Notes: a model not told the origin generated them from the sequence alone. A DNA stretch of 64,000 nt from Chryseobacterium nakagawai (GCF_900637665.1 NZ_LR134386.1:2100501-2164500), one strand, 5' to 3'; shown: positions 1-9,695, numbered from the stretch's first letter. Numbers and translations: made by a program.

Positions 1-1
1 T

Positions 2-1132
2 TTTAAAAGAGAAAGAATCATTACTTCTCAACAAAGTGCAGAAATTGAAGCCAACGGAAAAAAGCTTTTGAACTTTTGTGCCAATAATTATCTTGGATTA
101 TCCAACAATCCGGAGGTTATGAAAGCTTCTCAGGATATGATCCAGTCTCATGGTTACGGAATGTCATCTGTACGTTTCATCTGTGGAACTCAGGATATTC
201 ACAAAGATTTAGAGAAAAAGATTGCTGATTTCTTAGGACTTGAAGATACCATTCTTTATGCTGCCGCTTTTGATGCAAATGGTGGTGTTTTTGAACCTTT
301 ATTTACAGAAGAAGATGCTATTATTTCTGATGAACTGAACCATGCCTCAATTATTGATGGAGTACGTCTTTGTAAAGCAGCAAGATATCGTTATAAAAAT
401 AACAATATGGCTGATCTTGAAGCTCAATTAATTGCTGCTTCAGAAAAAAATCACCGTTTCAAAATTATTGTAACGGATGGTGTTTTCTCAATGGACGGAA
501 TTGTGGCAGACCTGAAAGGAGTTTGTGATCTTGCAGATAAATATGATGCTTTGGTAATGGTTGATGATTCCCACGCAACCGGATTTATCGGGAAAACAGG
601 GAGAGGAACGCATGAAGCGAATGAAGTAATGGGTAGAGTAGATATTATTACCTCTACTTTAGGAAAGGCTTTGGGTGGCGCTTTAGGTGGATTTACTTCT
701 GGTAAAAAAGAGATCATCGATATGCTGAGACAGCGTTCCCGTCCTTACTTATTCTCCAATTCATTAGCACCTGGAATTGTAGGAGCTGCTTTGAAAGTAT
801 TGGACATGATTTCTGATGATACTTCTCTTCGTGATAAGGTAATGGAAAATGCAGACTATTTCAGAACAGAAATGAAAGCTAAAGGATTTGATATTCCTGA
901 TGGAGATGCTGCGATTGTTCCGGTAATGTTGTATGATGCACCGCTTTCTCAGAAAATGGCTGAAAAACTAATGGACGAAGGAATCTATGTGATTGGATTC
1001 TTCTATCCGGTAGTACCAAAAGGAAAAGCAAGAATCAGAGTTCAGCTATCTGCTGCTCATACCAAAGAACATTTGGATAAAGCGATTGTCGCTTTTGAAA
1101 AAGTAGGAAAAGAATTGGGAGTGATCTCTTAA
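2..1132 (+). CDS. kbl: Glycine C-acetyltransferase (2-amino-3-ketobutyrate CoA ligase), 5' end outside window
   Basis: This PLP enzyme cleaves 2-amino-3-ketobutyrate with CoA to glycine and acetyl-CoA, the second step of threonine degradation in the cytosol. The reading frame is open to the window edge, so the N-terminus is missing; the first visible residues already match the family ([17 protein letters not shown]). The DDSHATGF segment and STLGKALGG are the fold-type I aminotransferase signatures, and the PLP lysine codon is at 665-667. The C-terminus ends normally just before a strong terminator. A TTG at 68 could be mistaken for a start, but homology continues upstream of it. The partner threonine dehydrogenase is at the other end of the window, not adjacent. 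Confidence 0.95.
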   Translation, partial: FKRERIITSQQSAEIEANGKKLLNFCANNYLGLSNNPEVMKASQDMIQSHGYGMSSVRFICGTQDIHKDLEKKIADFLGLEDTILYAAAFDANGGVFEPLFTEEDAIISDELNHASIIDGVRLCKAARYRYKNNNMADLEAQLIAASEKNHRFKIIVTDGVFSMDGIVADLKGVCDLADKYDALVMVDDSHATGFIGKTGRGTHEANEVMGRVDIITSTLGKALGGALGGFTSGKKEIIDMLRQRSRPYLFSNSLAPGIVGAALKVLDMISDDTSLRDKVMENADYFRTEMKAKGFDIPDGDAAIVPVMLYDAPLSQKMAEKLMDEGIYVIGFFYPVVPKGKARIRVQLSAAHTKEHLDKAIVAFEKVGKELGVIS

Positions 1133-1164
1133 TTTCTGAGTTGAATAAAATCAATGAAATATAA

Positions 1165-1210
1165 GCTTCGGTTCGGGACGGCAAAGCCGCCCCGAACCGA
1201 AGCATTTTTT
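1165..1210 (+). terminator. Intrinsic terminator after kbl
   Basis: An 18-bp inverted repeat (arms 1165-1182 and 1186-1203, loop AAA, one mismatch) is followed by a T run. It is very GC-rich for this AT-rich region. Confidence 0.9.
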
Positions 1211-1300
1211 TATATAGATATAATTTTTAATAACTTTTGATCGGAATATTAGCTTTTCCCAATCAAAAGAAAATTATTTTTAAAAATTATAGAATAAGCT

Positions 1301-1308
1301 TATCTTTG
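1301..1308 (+). promoter_or_regulatory. -7 box (TATCTTTG) for hemJ
   Basis: The octamer matches the Bacteroidota TAnnTTTG -7 consensus and lies 18 nt before the hemJ ATG. A T-rich stretch ends about 19 nt upstream as a weak -33 element. Confidence 0.45.
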
Positions 1309-1325
1309 CTGTTAATTTTTTCTGA

Positions 1326-1877
1326 ATGCTTTATACAATCATCAAAGCGCTGCACATCATTTTTATGGTAAGTTATTTTGCGGGAATTTTTTATCTCGTA
1401 AGACTTTTTGTTTACTATAAGGATACCGATGAATTTCCTGAAGAAAAAAAGAAAATTCTGAGGGAGCAGTATACATTTATGGCCAGAAGGCTATGGAATA
1501 TTATCACCGTACCTGCCGGAGTCATTATGGCAGTATGCGGATTGGTTATGATCTTTAAAAATCCGGGACTGATGAAAATGGGATGGTTTCATTTAAAGCT
1601 GACCTTCCTGATCGGGCTTGCCGTCTACCACTACTGGTGCTGGAAAAAAGTGTTGAAACTGAAAGCGTTGAACGGAAATACATTGGAAACAGCGAACATC
1701 AAGTTAAGACAGGCTAACGAAATTGCTACTTTTATTTTATTCTTGGTGGTGTTTACTGTAATCCTGAAATCGATGGCAATTGAATACTGGTGGCAATTAA
1801 TTGCAGGATTTTTCGTTCTTGTATTTCTGATTATGATGACCGTAAAACTTGTTAATAAGAATAAAAAAAACAAATAA
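1326..1877 (+). CDS. hemJ: HemJ-like protoporphyrinogen IX oxidase (CopD-related membrane protein)
   Basis: A 183-residue membrane protein with about five hydrophobic segments. HemJ oxidises protoporphyrinogen IX to protoporphyrin IX in the inner membrane, the penultimate step of heme synthesis. The N-terminal segment IKALHIIFMVSYFAGIFYL carries the conserved His at residue 10, and the WFHLKL segment around residue 98 holds a second conserved His. Length fits the family. It is commonly annotated only as a CopD family protein; the His pattern favours HemJ. It stands alone between the kbl terminator and gldF, with a TAnnTTTG -7 box just upstream. Confidence 0.8.
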   Translation: MLYTIIKALHIIFMVSYFAGIFYLVRLFVYYKDTDEFPEEKKKILREQYTFMARRLWNIITVPAGVIMAVCGLVMIFKNPGLMKMGWFHLKLTFLIGLAVYHYWCWKKVLKLKALNGNTLETANIKLRQANEIATFILFLVVFTVILKSMAIEYWWQLIAGFFVLVFLIMMTVKLVNKNKKNK

Positions 1878-1941
1878 TTGTTGAAGTGAAAGAATAAGTG
1901 TGTCTTACGCTTTTTTACTTTTTACATTTTACTAAAAAACT

Positions 1942-2670
1942 ATGATTGCAATTTTAAAGAAAGAACTTTGGAGTTACTTTGGAAACTGGAGCGCATGGGT
2001 AATTATTGCCGCTTTCAGTTTAATAGGAACTCTATTTCTGTTCTTTTTCGACAACGATTCTAATATTTTTGAGATCGGGGCAGCATCGCTGCAAAGCTAT
2101 TTTGTGTTGGTTCCATGGCTTTTGATGTTCATTATTCCGGCGCTTTCCATGAAAACTTTTGCTGAAGAGCAACAAACGGGAACGCTGAACTGGCTGTTTT
2201 CACAACCTTTAAAAGTTTCAGAACTGGTAACAGGAAAATTCCTGTCTGTATGGATTGTTGGGATTTTATGCCTGATTCCATCACTAGTTTACCTTTATAC
2301 TGTATATGTTCTTGGAGTTCCGGAAGGTAATATTGACCTTGGAATGACCTTGGGAAGTTATATCGGGCTGATTATTTTAATCGCAGCTTTTTCAGGAATC
2401 GGAATTTTAGCTTCTTCATTATCACAAAATCAGATTATGGCTTATCTGCTAGGCGTTTTCATGTGCTTTATCATGTATTTTGGAATCGAACAGCTAGCAA
2501 GTTATAAACTTTTAGGCGGAGCAGATTTTATCCTGCAGAATATAGGTTTTTACCAGCATTTCCTGGGCTTCACAAGAGGTCTTATAGATGTAAAGGATGT
2601 TGCCTATTTTATTCTGGTCATCAGCGCGTCATTAGTATTGTCTAATCATTTTATTAACAAAAAGAAGTAG
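1942..2670 (+). CDS. gldF: Gliding-motility ABC transporter permease GldF
   Basis: An ABC-2 type permease of 242 residues with six predicted membrane segments. GldF works with GldG and the ATPase GldA in the transporter required for flavobacterial gliding in Flavobacterium johnsoniae. The N-terminus (MIAILKKELWSYFGNW) and the EEQQTGTLNWLFSQPL loop are typical of ABC-2 permeases. gldG starts 3 nt after its stop, so the two are co-transcribed. gldA is not in the window, which is normal for this phylum. Confidence 0.92.
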   Translation: MIAILKKELWSYFGNWSAWVIIAAFSLIGTLFLFFFDNDSNIFEIGAASLQSYFVLVPWLLMFIIPALSMKTFAEEQQTGTLNWLFSQPLKVSELVTGKFLSVWIVGILCLIPSLVYLYTVYVLGVPEGNIDLGMTLGSYIGLIILIAAFSGIGILASSLSQNQIMAYLLGVFMCFIMYFGIEQLASYKLLGGADFILQNIGFYQHFLGFTRGLIDVKDVAYFILVISASLVLSNHFINKKK

Positions 2671-2673
2671 CGT

Positions 2674-4344
2674 ATGAAGAAGATCAATACTAAATCTCCG
2701 TTGGGGATTTTCTTAATTGCGATTATCCCTTTGGTTATTATTCTTACCTATTCAGGAATAAGATTTGATTTAACAAAAGAAAAAAGATATACCCTTTCTG
2801 AGAGTACCATTAAAGTACTGGAATCCGTTAAAAAACCTTTGACTGTAGAAGTTTATCTTGAAGGTGATTTCCCGGCAAGCTTTAAACAGCTTCAGGGAGA
2901 GACGAAGTTTATGCTGGAGGAATTCAGGAAAATTAATCCGAAAATTGATTTCAAGTTCATCGATCCATTGAGACCTAAAATCCCGGAAGATAGTTTGGCA
3001 GCAATGGGTATGCAGGCTTCTTTCCTGCCGGATTCTAAGGATGGAAAATTTACTCAGATTACAATTTATCCGTATGCAGTGATCAGGTATAATAAAACAG
3101 GTGTTTCCATTCCTTTGATTGTACAGCAGACAGGAATAGATGCAGATCAACAGCTTACAAGATCTATAGAAGGATTAGAATATAACCTGGTTTCAAACAT
3201 CAAAAATATTGCTGCTGATAAAAGGAAAAAAGTAGGCGTTCTGATCAATCAGGACGAATTAAGTCCGGATGAGTTTCAGGGATTTATGCAGCTGGCATTG
3301 GAAAATTACGATGCAGGACCTATTATTCCTAAAAATCAAGTCGAACTTAGTCTTCAGGACCTGCCTTTATTGAAGCAGATGAGTGCTTTAGTGATTGCAA
3401 AACCTAGAAAAGCCTTTACAGATAATGAAAAGGTAATTCTTGACCAATATATCATGAATGGTGGGAAAACACTTTGGATGATTGATGCGGTAAATGCTGA
3501 AATGGATACTCTGACAAGATCTAAAAAAGTAATGCCTTTCCCGGTGGATATCAATATGACTGACTTCTTTTTCAATTACGGACTAAGAATCAATACTGCG
3601 TTGGTGAAGGATGTGAAGAAATATGCACTGCTGAAGCTGGTAACGGGAGAGGTAAGTGGAAATCCTCAGTTTACAAGCCTGCCATGGCCTTATTTCCCTC
3701 TTGGAATTGCTGAAAATAATAATCCGATTACTAAAAATATCAACCCTGTAAAATTCGAATTCCCAACTTCTATTGATACATTGGGGGGAAGAAAGAATAT
3801 AAAAACAAAAGTTCTTTTCGAATCCAGTGAAAGAACATTGCTGAAACAGGTTCCGAATTATGTTGATCTGAAAGAAATTGCCACGGTAGACAGCCTCGGG
3901 CAAATGGAAAAACCAAGTACTCCAAAGATCTTTGCGGTAGCATTGGAAGGGAAATTTAACTCTGCGTATGCTTCAAGGATTGAAAGAAAATCGTATCCTG
4001 GTTTTAAAGCAGAAAGTCCTGAAAATAAAATGATCGTTATTGCAGACGGAGATATAGGACGTAATAAAGTCATTAAAGGAAAACCACTTCCATTGGGAGT
4101 AGACATGCTGACAAATGAACAGTTTGGAAATGAACAGTTCCTTAGAAATGCTTTGGATTATCTGTTGGATGACAGTAATCTGATGGAATTAAGAAACAGA
4201 AACATCGAAGAAAGACTTCTTGACAGACACAGGATAGAAGAAGAGAAAACCAATTGGCAATGGCTGAATTTATTGCTCCCATTGATGGTTATTGGTCTTA
4301 TCGGAGGATTATTCTTCTGGCTAAGAAAGAAAAAATTTGGATAG
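2674..4344 (+). CDS. gldG: Gliding-motility ABC transporter auxiliary protein GldG
   Basis: A 556-residue protein with an N-terminal membrane anchor (residues 10-28), a large extracytoplasmic region of the GldG/IFT52-like family (roughly 35-500) and a C-terminal membrane segment near 535-552. The segment RFDLTKEKRYTLSEST after the first helix is characteristic of GldG. It is expected to act with GldF and GldA. Whether this strain glides cannot be told from the sequence, because many Chryseobacterium retain gldFG. A bidirectional terminator follows. Confidence 0.92.
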   Translation: MKKINTKSPLGIFLIAIIPLVIILTYSGIRFDLTKEKRYTLSESTIKVLESVKKPLTVEVYLEGDFPASFKQLQGETKFMLEEFRKINPKIDFKFIDPLRPKIPEDSLAAMGMQASFLPDSKDGKFTQITIYPYAVIRYNKTGVSIPLIVQQTGIDADQQLTRSIEGLEYNLVSNIKNIAADKRKKVGVLINQDELSPDEFQGFMQLALENYDAGPIIPKNQVELSLQDLPLLKQMSALVIAKPRKAFTDNEKVILDQYIMNGGKTLWMIDAVNAEMDTLTRSKKVMPFPVDINMTDFFFNYGLRINTALVKDVKKYALLKLVTGEVSGNPQFTSLPWPYFPLGIAENNNPITKNINPVKFEFPTSIDTLGGRKNIKTKVLFESSERTLLKQVPNYVDLKEIATVDSLGQMEKPSTPKIFAVALEGKFNSAYASRIERKSYPGFKAESPENKMIVIADGDIGRNKVIKGKPLPLGVDMLTNEQFGNEQFLRNALDYLLDDSNLMELRNRNIEERLLDRHRIEEEKTNWQWLNLLLPLMVIGLIGGLFFWLRKKKFG

Positions 4345-4351
4345 AAATAAT

Positions 4352-4380
4352 AAAAGAGAAGCTCAACAGCTTCTCTTTTT
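4352..4380. terminator. Bidirectional terminator between gldG and the XRE gene
   Basis: A perfect 12-bp inverted repeat (4352-4363 / 4368-4379) with loop CAAC has A tracts on the left and T tracts on the right. It can end both gldG and the convergent gene. Confidence 0.85.
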
Positions 4381-4395
4381 ATTTTAGGTCTCTTT

Positions 4396-4755
4396 TTATT
4401 TAGATTTCAATATTTTATTCTCTTCCTTCAAAGTTTCAATTTGTTCTTCCAGAATCTTAATATAACTTTGTAAATTCTCTACAATAGAATCTGGAATACT
4501 ATGGAAATGGTTAAAATAACTTCCTGCATTATCATTGAAAGTAGTATTGTCATGGTTGTTATGCACTATTGCTGTTTTCCTTTCCTCTTTTATTTCTTCT
4601 ACAGGAACATCAAGTGCTTTTGCTAGTTTTTCCCATTCATCATCAAAAATTCTTACTTCATCATTCTCTTTTCGGGAGTAATTGGAGACGTCTGTTGAGA
4701 TAATATTAGACATATATTCTTGTGTGTACCCTCTTTGCTTTCTTAGCTTTTCCAT
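4396..4755 (-). CDS. XRE-family helix-turn-helix regulator with C-terminal coiled coil
   Basis: A small DNA-binding protein. An HTH_3 domain spans about residues 3-57 (LRKQRGYTQEYMSNII, then the conserved YSRKENDE). A charged C-terminal segment (about 95-119, EEQIETLKEENKIL) looks like a coiled coil that may dimerise it. The start is placed at the ATG at 4755: the longer frame would begin with TTG at 4785, which falls inside a TATATTTG -7 box, and AAAAAGG lies just before the ATG. Target unknown; the neighbouring beta-lactamase-like gene is transcribed towards it on the same strand. Confidence 0.8.
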   Translation of the reverse strand: MEKLRKQRGYTQEYMSNIISTDVSNYSRKENDEVRIFDDEWEKLAKALDVPVEEIKEERKTAIVHNNHDNTTFNDNAGSYFNHFHSIPDSIVENLQSYIKILEEQIETLKEENKILKSK

Positions 4756-4782
4756 AATGACCTTTTTATTTGTGTCTTTATA

Positions 4783-4790
4783 CAAATATA
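4783..4790 (-). promoter_or_regulatory. -7 box (TATATTTG) for the XRE gene
   Basis: On the minus strand this octamer matches TAnnTTTG about 28 nt before the ATG at 4755. It excludes the longer TTG start. Confidence 0.5.
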
Positions 4791-4815
4791 GATAAAATGA
4801 AAAGAAGTTTTAAAG

Positions 4816-6057
4816 CTATTTCCGGAAATGATTCTGATATTTCTCTAACACATTCCATATTCCATAAAAAGCATCATTGCCTTTCTTATCCGAGAAATTA
4901 GTATTGAAGATCATAATTCTACCTAAATTATTTTTAGGATCAAAAAATAGCATCGACATTACCCCAGGATCTCCACCTGTATGACCAATATAGCCTGTAT
5001 AACCAAATCCCATGAATATTCCTACATTGTAAGATTCGTTGTAAGGATTTTGAGTATTTCTTTCGGTAAAATTCGTAGCAGTAAGTTGTGGTGTGAAGTA
5101 TTCTTTATAGCTTTTTGGGTTCAGGATTGTACCTTTTCCATTGTATCCTTTGATTAATTCAGTTAAATATTTACTTAAATCAGAAATATTGGTGATAAAT
5201 CCTCCGTCAGGATAAGTTGCTGAAAGATAATAAGGCAGAACCGTTTTAGGATTTTCATAAAGTCTTGAGAATTTAGAAAACTGAATATCTTCGAATTTCC
5301 ATCCTGAATCGTTCATCTGTAAAGGTTTCAGAATATATTCTTTGGTAAACGCACTGAATTCCTGACCGGTTGCCTGCTCAATAATAAAAGCAGCTAATGC
5401 AGTTCCCACATTAGAATATTCATAGATTTCTCCTGGTTTATGAGTGGAAAAACTATTTTCATTCCATTTTCCATGTTCTGATAACACATTTTCTAAAAAA
5501 GAACCCATTGTCAGGATAGAATCAGAAGGATTGAATACTTGCTCATCATCAAAAGTAAGCTTTGCTCCATTCAGGTTTTGTTTGGGCTTTAGAAAGTAAT
5601 TTTTTGATAAATAAAATTCATTATCCAGAATAGAAGAAGTATGGGTAGCGAGTTGGCGGATAGTGATGGTTTTCTGAGGAAAATTAGGATTCACAGTTTT
5701 AAATGGTAAATACTTTTGTATCGGATCATCCAATTTCAGTTTTCCCAATTCCTGAGCTTTCAAAAGAGCGATTCCAACTAATGTTTTAGAAACAGAAGCA
5801 ATATTTTGAATGGTATTGAGGGTGTAGGGTTTCTTTTCTTTAATATTTGAAAAGCCAAATCCTTTTTGATAAAGAGTGGATTGATCATTAACTATAGCCA
5901 CTGAAAAACCATTAAAATTTCCTTGTTGATATATTTTGTTGATTTCCACATCTAAAGAATTTTGAACTTTATGATAAGCAGAAGTTGAATTGTTTTTCAT
6001 GCCGTGACATGAAATCAAGGAAAGAGAAACTATTAAAAAGATGATAATTTTTATCAT
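4816..6057 (-). CDS. Serine hydrolase, beta-lactamase/PBP4* class C-like lipoprotein
   Basis: A 413-residue lipoprotein of the beta-lactamase-related family (Pfam Beta-lactamase). The signal peptide ends in a lipobox with Cys17 (SLISC). The nucleophile motif SVSK is at 88-91, the YSN motif at 214-216 and HTGG at 359-362, so the full catalytic set is present. Members hydrolyse D-amino-acid peptides, esters or beta-lactams; the substrate cannot be read from the sequence. It is a likely periplasmic or surface cell-wall-related hydrolase, not necessarily a resistance enzyme. No operon partner is evident. Confidence 0.85.
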   Translation of the reverse strand: MIKIIIFLIVSLSLISCHGMKNNSTSAYHKVQNSLDVEINKIYQQGNFNGFSVAIVNDQSTLYQKGFGFSNIKEKKPYTLNTIQNIASVSKTLVGIALLKAQELGKLKLDDPIQKYLPFKTVNPNFPQKTITIRQLATHTSSILDNEFYLSKNYFLKPKQNLNGAKLTFDDEQVFNPSDSILTMGSFLENVLSEHGKWNENSFSTHKPGEIYEYSNVGTALAAFIIEQATGQEFSAFTKEYILKPLQMNDSGWKFEDIQFSKFSRLYENPKTVLPYYLSATYPDGGFITNISDLSKYLTELIKGYNGKGTILNPKSYKEYFTPQLTATNFTERNTQNPYNESYNVGIFMGFGYTGYIGHTGGDPGVMSMLFFDPKNNLGRIMIFNTNFSDKKGNDAFYGIWNVLEKYQNHFRK

Positions 6058-6129
6058 AAGATTTTAATAATAAGACATTTGAGTAATATGTTTTGTTACG
6101 GGTTATTAAGAAAATACTTCTCTACTGCA

Positions 6130-6984
6130 TTAATATAATTCTTTTTTAAAACCTGAAAAATAATCCTTTTTTAGTTTTTCAGCATGCTTTAGTGAAGGCA
6201 GTCCTATGCTTTTTCTGTGTTTGTTTATGGTTGTAGAATCTATTTCTTTTAGAAAGGAACGTCCCATTCCATAGTAGGTACTTTTACCTAAAGAATGTTT
6301 GCCACCATCAACCATCATAGAGTAATATAGCGGCGGGCAGTCTCCTGATTTGATATATTCAAGTACCTTCTTTTCGAAATAAGGGTAAGAACTTTTAGAG
6401 TCGGCTATATGACTTAGCAATGTAAGCATAGGAAAACTGCCTATCTTCTGTTGTGAAGGGAACCCAAATTTTTCAAAGGTCCATTTGAAAAGAGCTGCAT
6501 TTTTTTCTACATTTCTTCTCACCAGTGCTGTATCAAATGGTCTTCCTAGTTGGTCTCTTTTGAAGGCAACACGAAAAGAATCTATTAATTGCTGATTCAA
6601 TTCTTTTTTCCAGTCTGCTATTTTCTGTATAACTTCTGTACTGTCTATATCATATTTTTTAAATAAGGGTAAGTATTTTTTATATTCATTATCGTAGGGA
6701 GATATCAAGGGAATTAATTTATATAGGCTTTTTTTTCCTCCAAAATCTTTATTGTATTTGTCCGAAAGTATAAGATAAGTGGAATATTCTTCAATTCTTT
6801 CCTGATTTTTAGGTTCGAATTCTTTAAAAAGTTCTTGATATTGCTGAATGGCCAAATTAGGATTATTAGCCATTCTGTAAATGCTGTCTATTTGATTTAC
6901 TTTGTTATAATAAATAATATAGTTCTTTTTACATGAAGTTAATGTAAAAACAAAAATGACTAATATATAGAGAGAAAATTTCAT
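6130..6984 (-). CDS. Hypothetical lipoprotein, possibly DUF6624-like
   Basis: A 284-residue protein with a lipoprotein signal peptide (lipobox LTSC, Cys18). The C-terminal half (roughly 160-260) has GFPSQQKIGSF followed by a helical stretch and STYYGMG, which faintly resembles DUF6624. I am not sure of this assignment. It is rich in Lys, Tyr and Ser. It lies behind the beta-lactamase-like gene on the same strand with a 72-bp gap. Function unknown. Confidence 0.7.
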   Translation of the reverse strand: MKFSLYILVIFVFTLTSCKKNYIIYYNKVNQIDSIYRMANNPNLAIQQYQELFKEFEPKNQERIEEYSTYLILSDKYNKDFGGKKSLYKLIPLISPYDNEYKKYLPLFKKYDIDSTEVIQKIADWKKELNQQLIDSFRVAFKRDQLGRPFDTALVRRNVEKNAALFKWTFEKFGFPSQQKIGSFPMLTLLSHIADSKSSYPYFEKKVLEYIKSGDCPPLYYSMMVDGGKHSLGKSTYYGMGRSFLKEIDSTTINKHRKSIGLPSLKHAEKLKKDYFSGFKKELY

Positions 6985-7304
6985 ATTATTAAATTAATTA
7001 AGAAAAGACTTTAACAGGTCTCTTTTAAGCTTTTATAATTGATTTTGTGGGCAGACTAAAAATATAAAATATTATTCAATTAATTCTAATAGGGTGTGAA
7101 AAATATACTGTATTAAATTGTTTATAAATAAGCAAGAAAAAGGAATAAAATGAGTTATGGTTTTTATTTATAATTAAGTAAAAATACCCGAATTCAAAAC
7201 ACGTATTTATACGCTATGAAAGTGCTTGTATTCCATCTAATTTTGTCTGGCAGGATAGGCTAATCTATCTGCTTTCTTCGGAAATATCACTAAATCATCA
7301 TATC
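6985..7304. other. Gene-free 320 bp upstream of the PI-PLC gene
   Basis: Very AT-rich. On the plus strand TAATTTTG at 7238-7245 fits the -7 consensus and would give a leader of about 50 nt before the PI-PLC start. A 12-bp palindrome (CGTATTTATACG) lies at 7202-7213, just upstream of where a -33 element would fall. No coding potential was seen. Confidence 0.5.
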
Positions 7305-8702
7305 ATGCCAACAAAACAACACAACAGATTTCTTCTCCAGATGATGGAGGGAGTGAGTAACTTAAAAATGGTCATTACAGATCATAGCGTTTCCTCTGGG
7401 CAACCTTGGGAAAATACGCCGGATATTATTCAGAAATCCGGAAATACTTGGGAAATTGACGTCCAGGCCGGAAGACACGGCACCGATACGGTGGCTCAAT
7501 GGTTCAAAAGTAAGATATCAGGAGGTGATGCTATTGGATGCAGCTCTAATGATGCTTTGCCGGCTAAATTGAACTTTGCATTTACCTGCATCTTATCTTT
7601 CGATTACCAGAACAGGCATTGTGAGCTTCGTGATGTACAGATTGGGCAGGGGCACAATTCAAAATTGGAGAATAACTGGTGGATTGGGAGCCGAAATATT
7701 AAAAAGATATCGGGTACCTATATCTTAAGAACAGATGGTAATATGCATTTTAACTGTAATGTTTCAGTGTCCGGTGTGAACCAGTTTTATCTTAAGTTAA
7801 ATGAGTCGGAGTGGATGAGTAAATTGGATCAAAATGTCTCACTGAAAGCTTTAAGTATCCCCGGAACACACGATTCAGGAACGTATAAAATCTCTTCTGC
7901 ATCATTTGGAGCAAGGTGTCAGAACTATGACATTAGACAACAATTGGAAAATGGGATTCGTTTTCTGGATATCAGACTCGTGAATTCGTCCAATTCTTCT
8001 GATCCGCTAGATCTTTATCATGGTATTATTTCCTGTGGAGTTACTTTTGGTAATGTATTGGATGCCTGTCAGGCGTTTTTAAAGGATCATCCGTCTGAAA
8101 CTATTTTAATGTCTGTAAATAATGAGAAAAGCGGCCAGGACATTTCTGATAATTTCATTCAATACCTTAAAAAATACAATACCCTTTACTTTCAGGGAAA
8201 TGCCATTCCAAACTTAAATGAAACGAAAGGAAAAATTCTCTTTTTATATAGATTCGAACTTAATGCAGGAAACTCAGGAATTGATAAAAATAAAGTAGGA
8301 GTGAGGTTTGGAGCATGGCAGGATGATACGACTTTTGAAACAACGAATGCCAATGGACAGAAATTCTATATTGAGGATAATTATGAAAGTTATGATACCC
8401 ACAAAAAAGTAAAATATGTACAGGAAAACCTGGAACGGGCTATGCAGAAAAATGCTAATAATGATGCTGTTCTGTATGTAAGCTTTAACAGTATTGCCTA
8501 TGGCGTCTTCCATCATACTCCTTATCAATATGCGTGGGGAGGCTCAGGAGTTGATCCGGCCATGAATCCATGGCTGAAACAGTATACCCAATATTCAGGA
8601 AAGAAAAGATTGGGAATCATCCCGCTTGATTTTTATAACAACGGTGGTGGAAATCCAATTGAAAACGGGTTGGTTGATAATATTATTCAATCCAATCATT
8701 AA
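7305..8702 (+). CDS. Phosphatidylinositol-specific phospholipase C with N-terminal accessory domain
   Basis: A 465-residue protein. Residues about 170-465 form a bacterial PI-PLC X domain: IPGTHDSG with His189 and Asp190, the IRFLDIRL strand, then LYHG with His239. The 50-residue spacing of the two His equals that of Bacillus cereus PI-PLC (His32 and His82), so the general acid/base pair is retained. Such enzymes cleave phosphatidylinositol or GPI anchors. Residues 1-165 form a Trp- and Cys-containing, probably beta-rich domain that I do not recognise. No signal peptide follows the only available start, which is odd for an enzyme with extracellular substrates. Confidence 0.85.
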   Translation: MPTKQHNRFLLQMMEGVSNLKMVITDHSVSSGQPWENTPDIIQKSGNTWEIDVQAGRHGTDTVAQWFKSKISGGDAIGCSSNDALPAKLNFAFTCILSFDYQNRHCELRDVQIGQGHNSKLENNWWIGSRNIKKISGTYILRTDGNMHFNCNVSVSGVNQFYLKLNESEWMSKLDQNVSLKALSIPGTHDSGTYKISSASFGARCQNYDIRQQLENGIRFLDIRLVNSSNSSDPLDLYHGIISCGVTFGNVLDACQAFLKDHPSETILMSVNNEKSGQDISDNFIQYLKKYNTLYFQGNAIPNLNETKGKILFLYRFELNAGNSGIDKNKVGVRFGAWQDDTTFETTNANGQKFYIEDNYESYDTHKKVKYVQENLERAMQKNANNDAVLYVSFNSIAYGVFHHTPYQYAWGGSGVDPAMNPWLKQYTQYSGKKRLGIIPLDFYNNGGGNPIENGLVDNIIQSNH

Positions 8703-8781
8703 TTTTTTTTGAACCGCAAAATTGGTTAAAAATACTTTACTCAAACGTTATATCTGTGGTTTTATATCATAATATGTAGAT

Positions 8782-8815
8782 AAAAAAAGAGAAACGTTAT
8801 AGTTTCTCTTTTTTT
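8782..8815. terminator. Bidirectional terminator between PI-PLC and T9SS genes
   Basis: A perfect 14-bp inverted repeat (8782-8795 / 8802-8815) with a 6-nt loop and A/T tracts on both sides separates convergent genes. Confidence 0.85.
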
Positions 8816-8834
8816 GTTAATGAGTATTTTAATT

Positions 8835-9593
8835 TTATTCTTTGATAAACTTAGAGCTTACATCTCCGATTTTATAAATGTAAAGACCATTAGTTAGGTT
8901 TTGTACATTCAGGGTAATAAGATCATCATGGCTGGAAAAAGTCTGGTTAATCACCAACTTTCCTGTTGTATCAAAAACTTCAACTTTACTAGCATTGTTT
9001 TGAGGATTATTGATCTTTAATGTAGTTTTCGCAGGAATAGGAAAGGCTGCTAATTTATTCTTTACCGTCATAATCTCTTTGTTCGCAAGAACCGTCGTAG
9101 GTAATGAATAGATTTCTGTTTGTTGAGTCGTCTCGTTAAGTAATTTTATCTTGTTGGTGTTATCTATTGGATCGTGATAGATTTTGGTATATTCAACCCT
9201 GTAAGTTCCTGGGAAATCTTTGATAATGGTACCATCTTCGTCAATGATTTTTAGCTTCGAATCAGGTGTGCCACTTTTATGGAAATAGACGATAAACTCA
9301 AGTTTGTCATTCGTATTGAATATATTTTTAGAAACCTGATAATCTAAATCAGGATGAAAAATCATCCATTCATAGCCTGCTGGCATTGTGATATTAAGCG
9401 TTTTGATATAATCGTAGTTTTGTCCGTAAATTTTTATGATAGGTTGATCTATCACTTGTGTACAATATAATAACTGATTGTCATTAATGTAAACGGCAGC
9501 ATCTTCGTTAGCCGGAAAAGTATGTACTAAATTTATTTGTCCAAAAGCAAATCCTGTCGCTAGTAAGGCGATCGAAAATAAAAGTTTTTTCAT
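8835..9593 (-). CDS. T9SS type A sorting domain-containing secreted protein
   Basis: A 252-residue protein with a Sec signal peptide (MKKLLFSIALLATGFAFGQ) and a C-terminal Por secretion sorting domain from about 175 (FPIPAKTTLKI ... VEVFDTTGKLV ... LTNGLYIYKI). The central region has repeated beta-strand character and no recognised domain. It should be exported by the type IX system and cleaved or anchored at the surface. A candidate -7 box lies at 9688-9695, leaving a leader of roughly 85-90 nt. Confidence 0.82.
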   Translation of the reverse strand: MKKLLFSIALLATGFAFGQINLVHTFPANEDAAVYINDNQLLYCTQVIDQPIIKIYGQNYDYIKTLNITMPAGYEWMIFHPDLDYQVSKNIFNTNDKLEFIVYFHKSGTPDSKLKIIDEDGTIIKDFPGTYRVEYTKIYHDPIDNTNKIKLLNETTQQTEIYSLPTTVLANKEIMTVKNKLAAFPIPAKTTLKINNPQNNASKVEVFDTTGKLVINQTFSSHDDLITLNVQNLTNGLYIYKIGDVSSKFIKE

Positions 9594-9687
9594 GGTTAAG
9601 AATTTAATGAAATATTGAAATTTATTTGTTTTGAGTGTTTATAGAATGATGGAAGTAATGGTTATGTTCTTTCACGATTTAGCTTCA

Positions 9688-9695
9688 CAAAAATA
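9688..9695 (-). promoter_or_regulatory. -7 box (TATTTTTG) for the T9SS gene at 8835-9593
   Basis: Matches TAnnTTTG on the minus strand, about 95 nt before the start codon. No better candidate lies closer. Confidence 0.35.
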
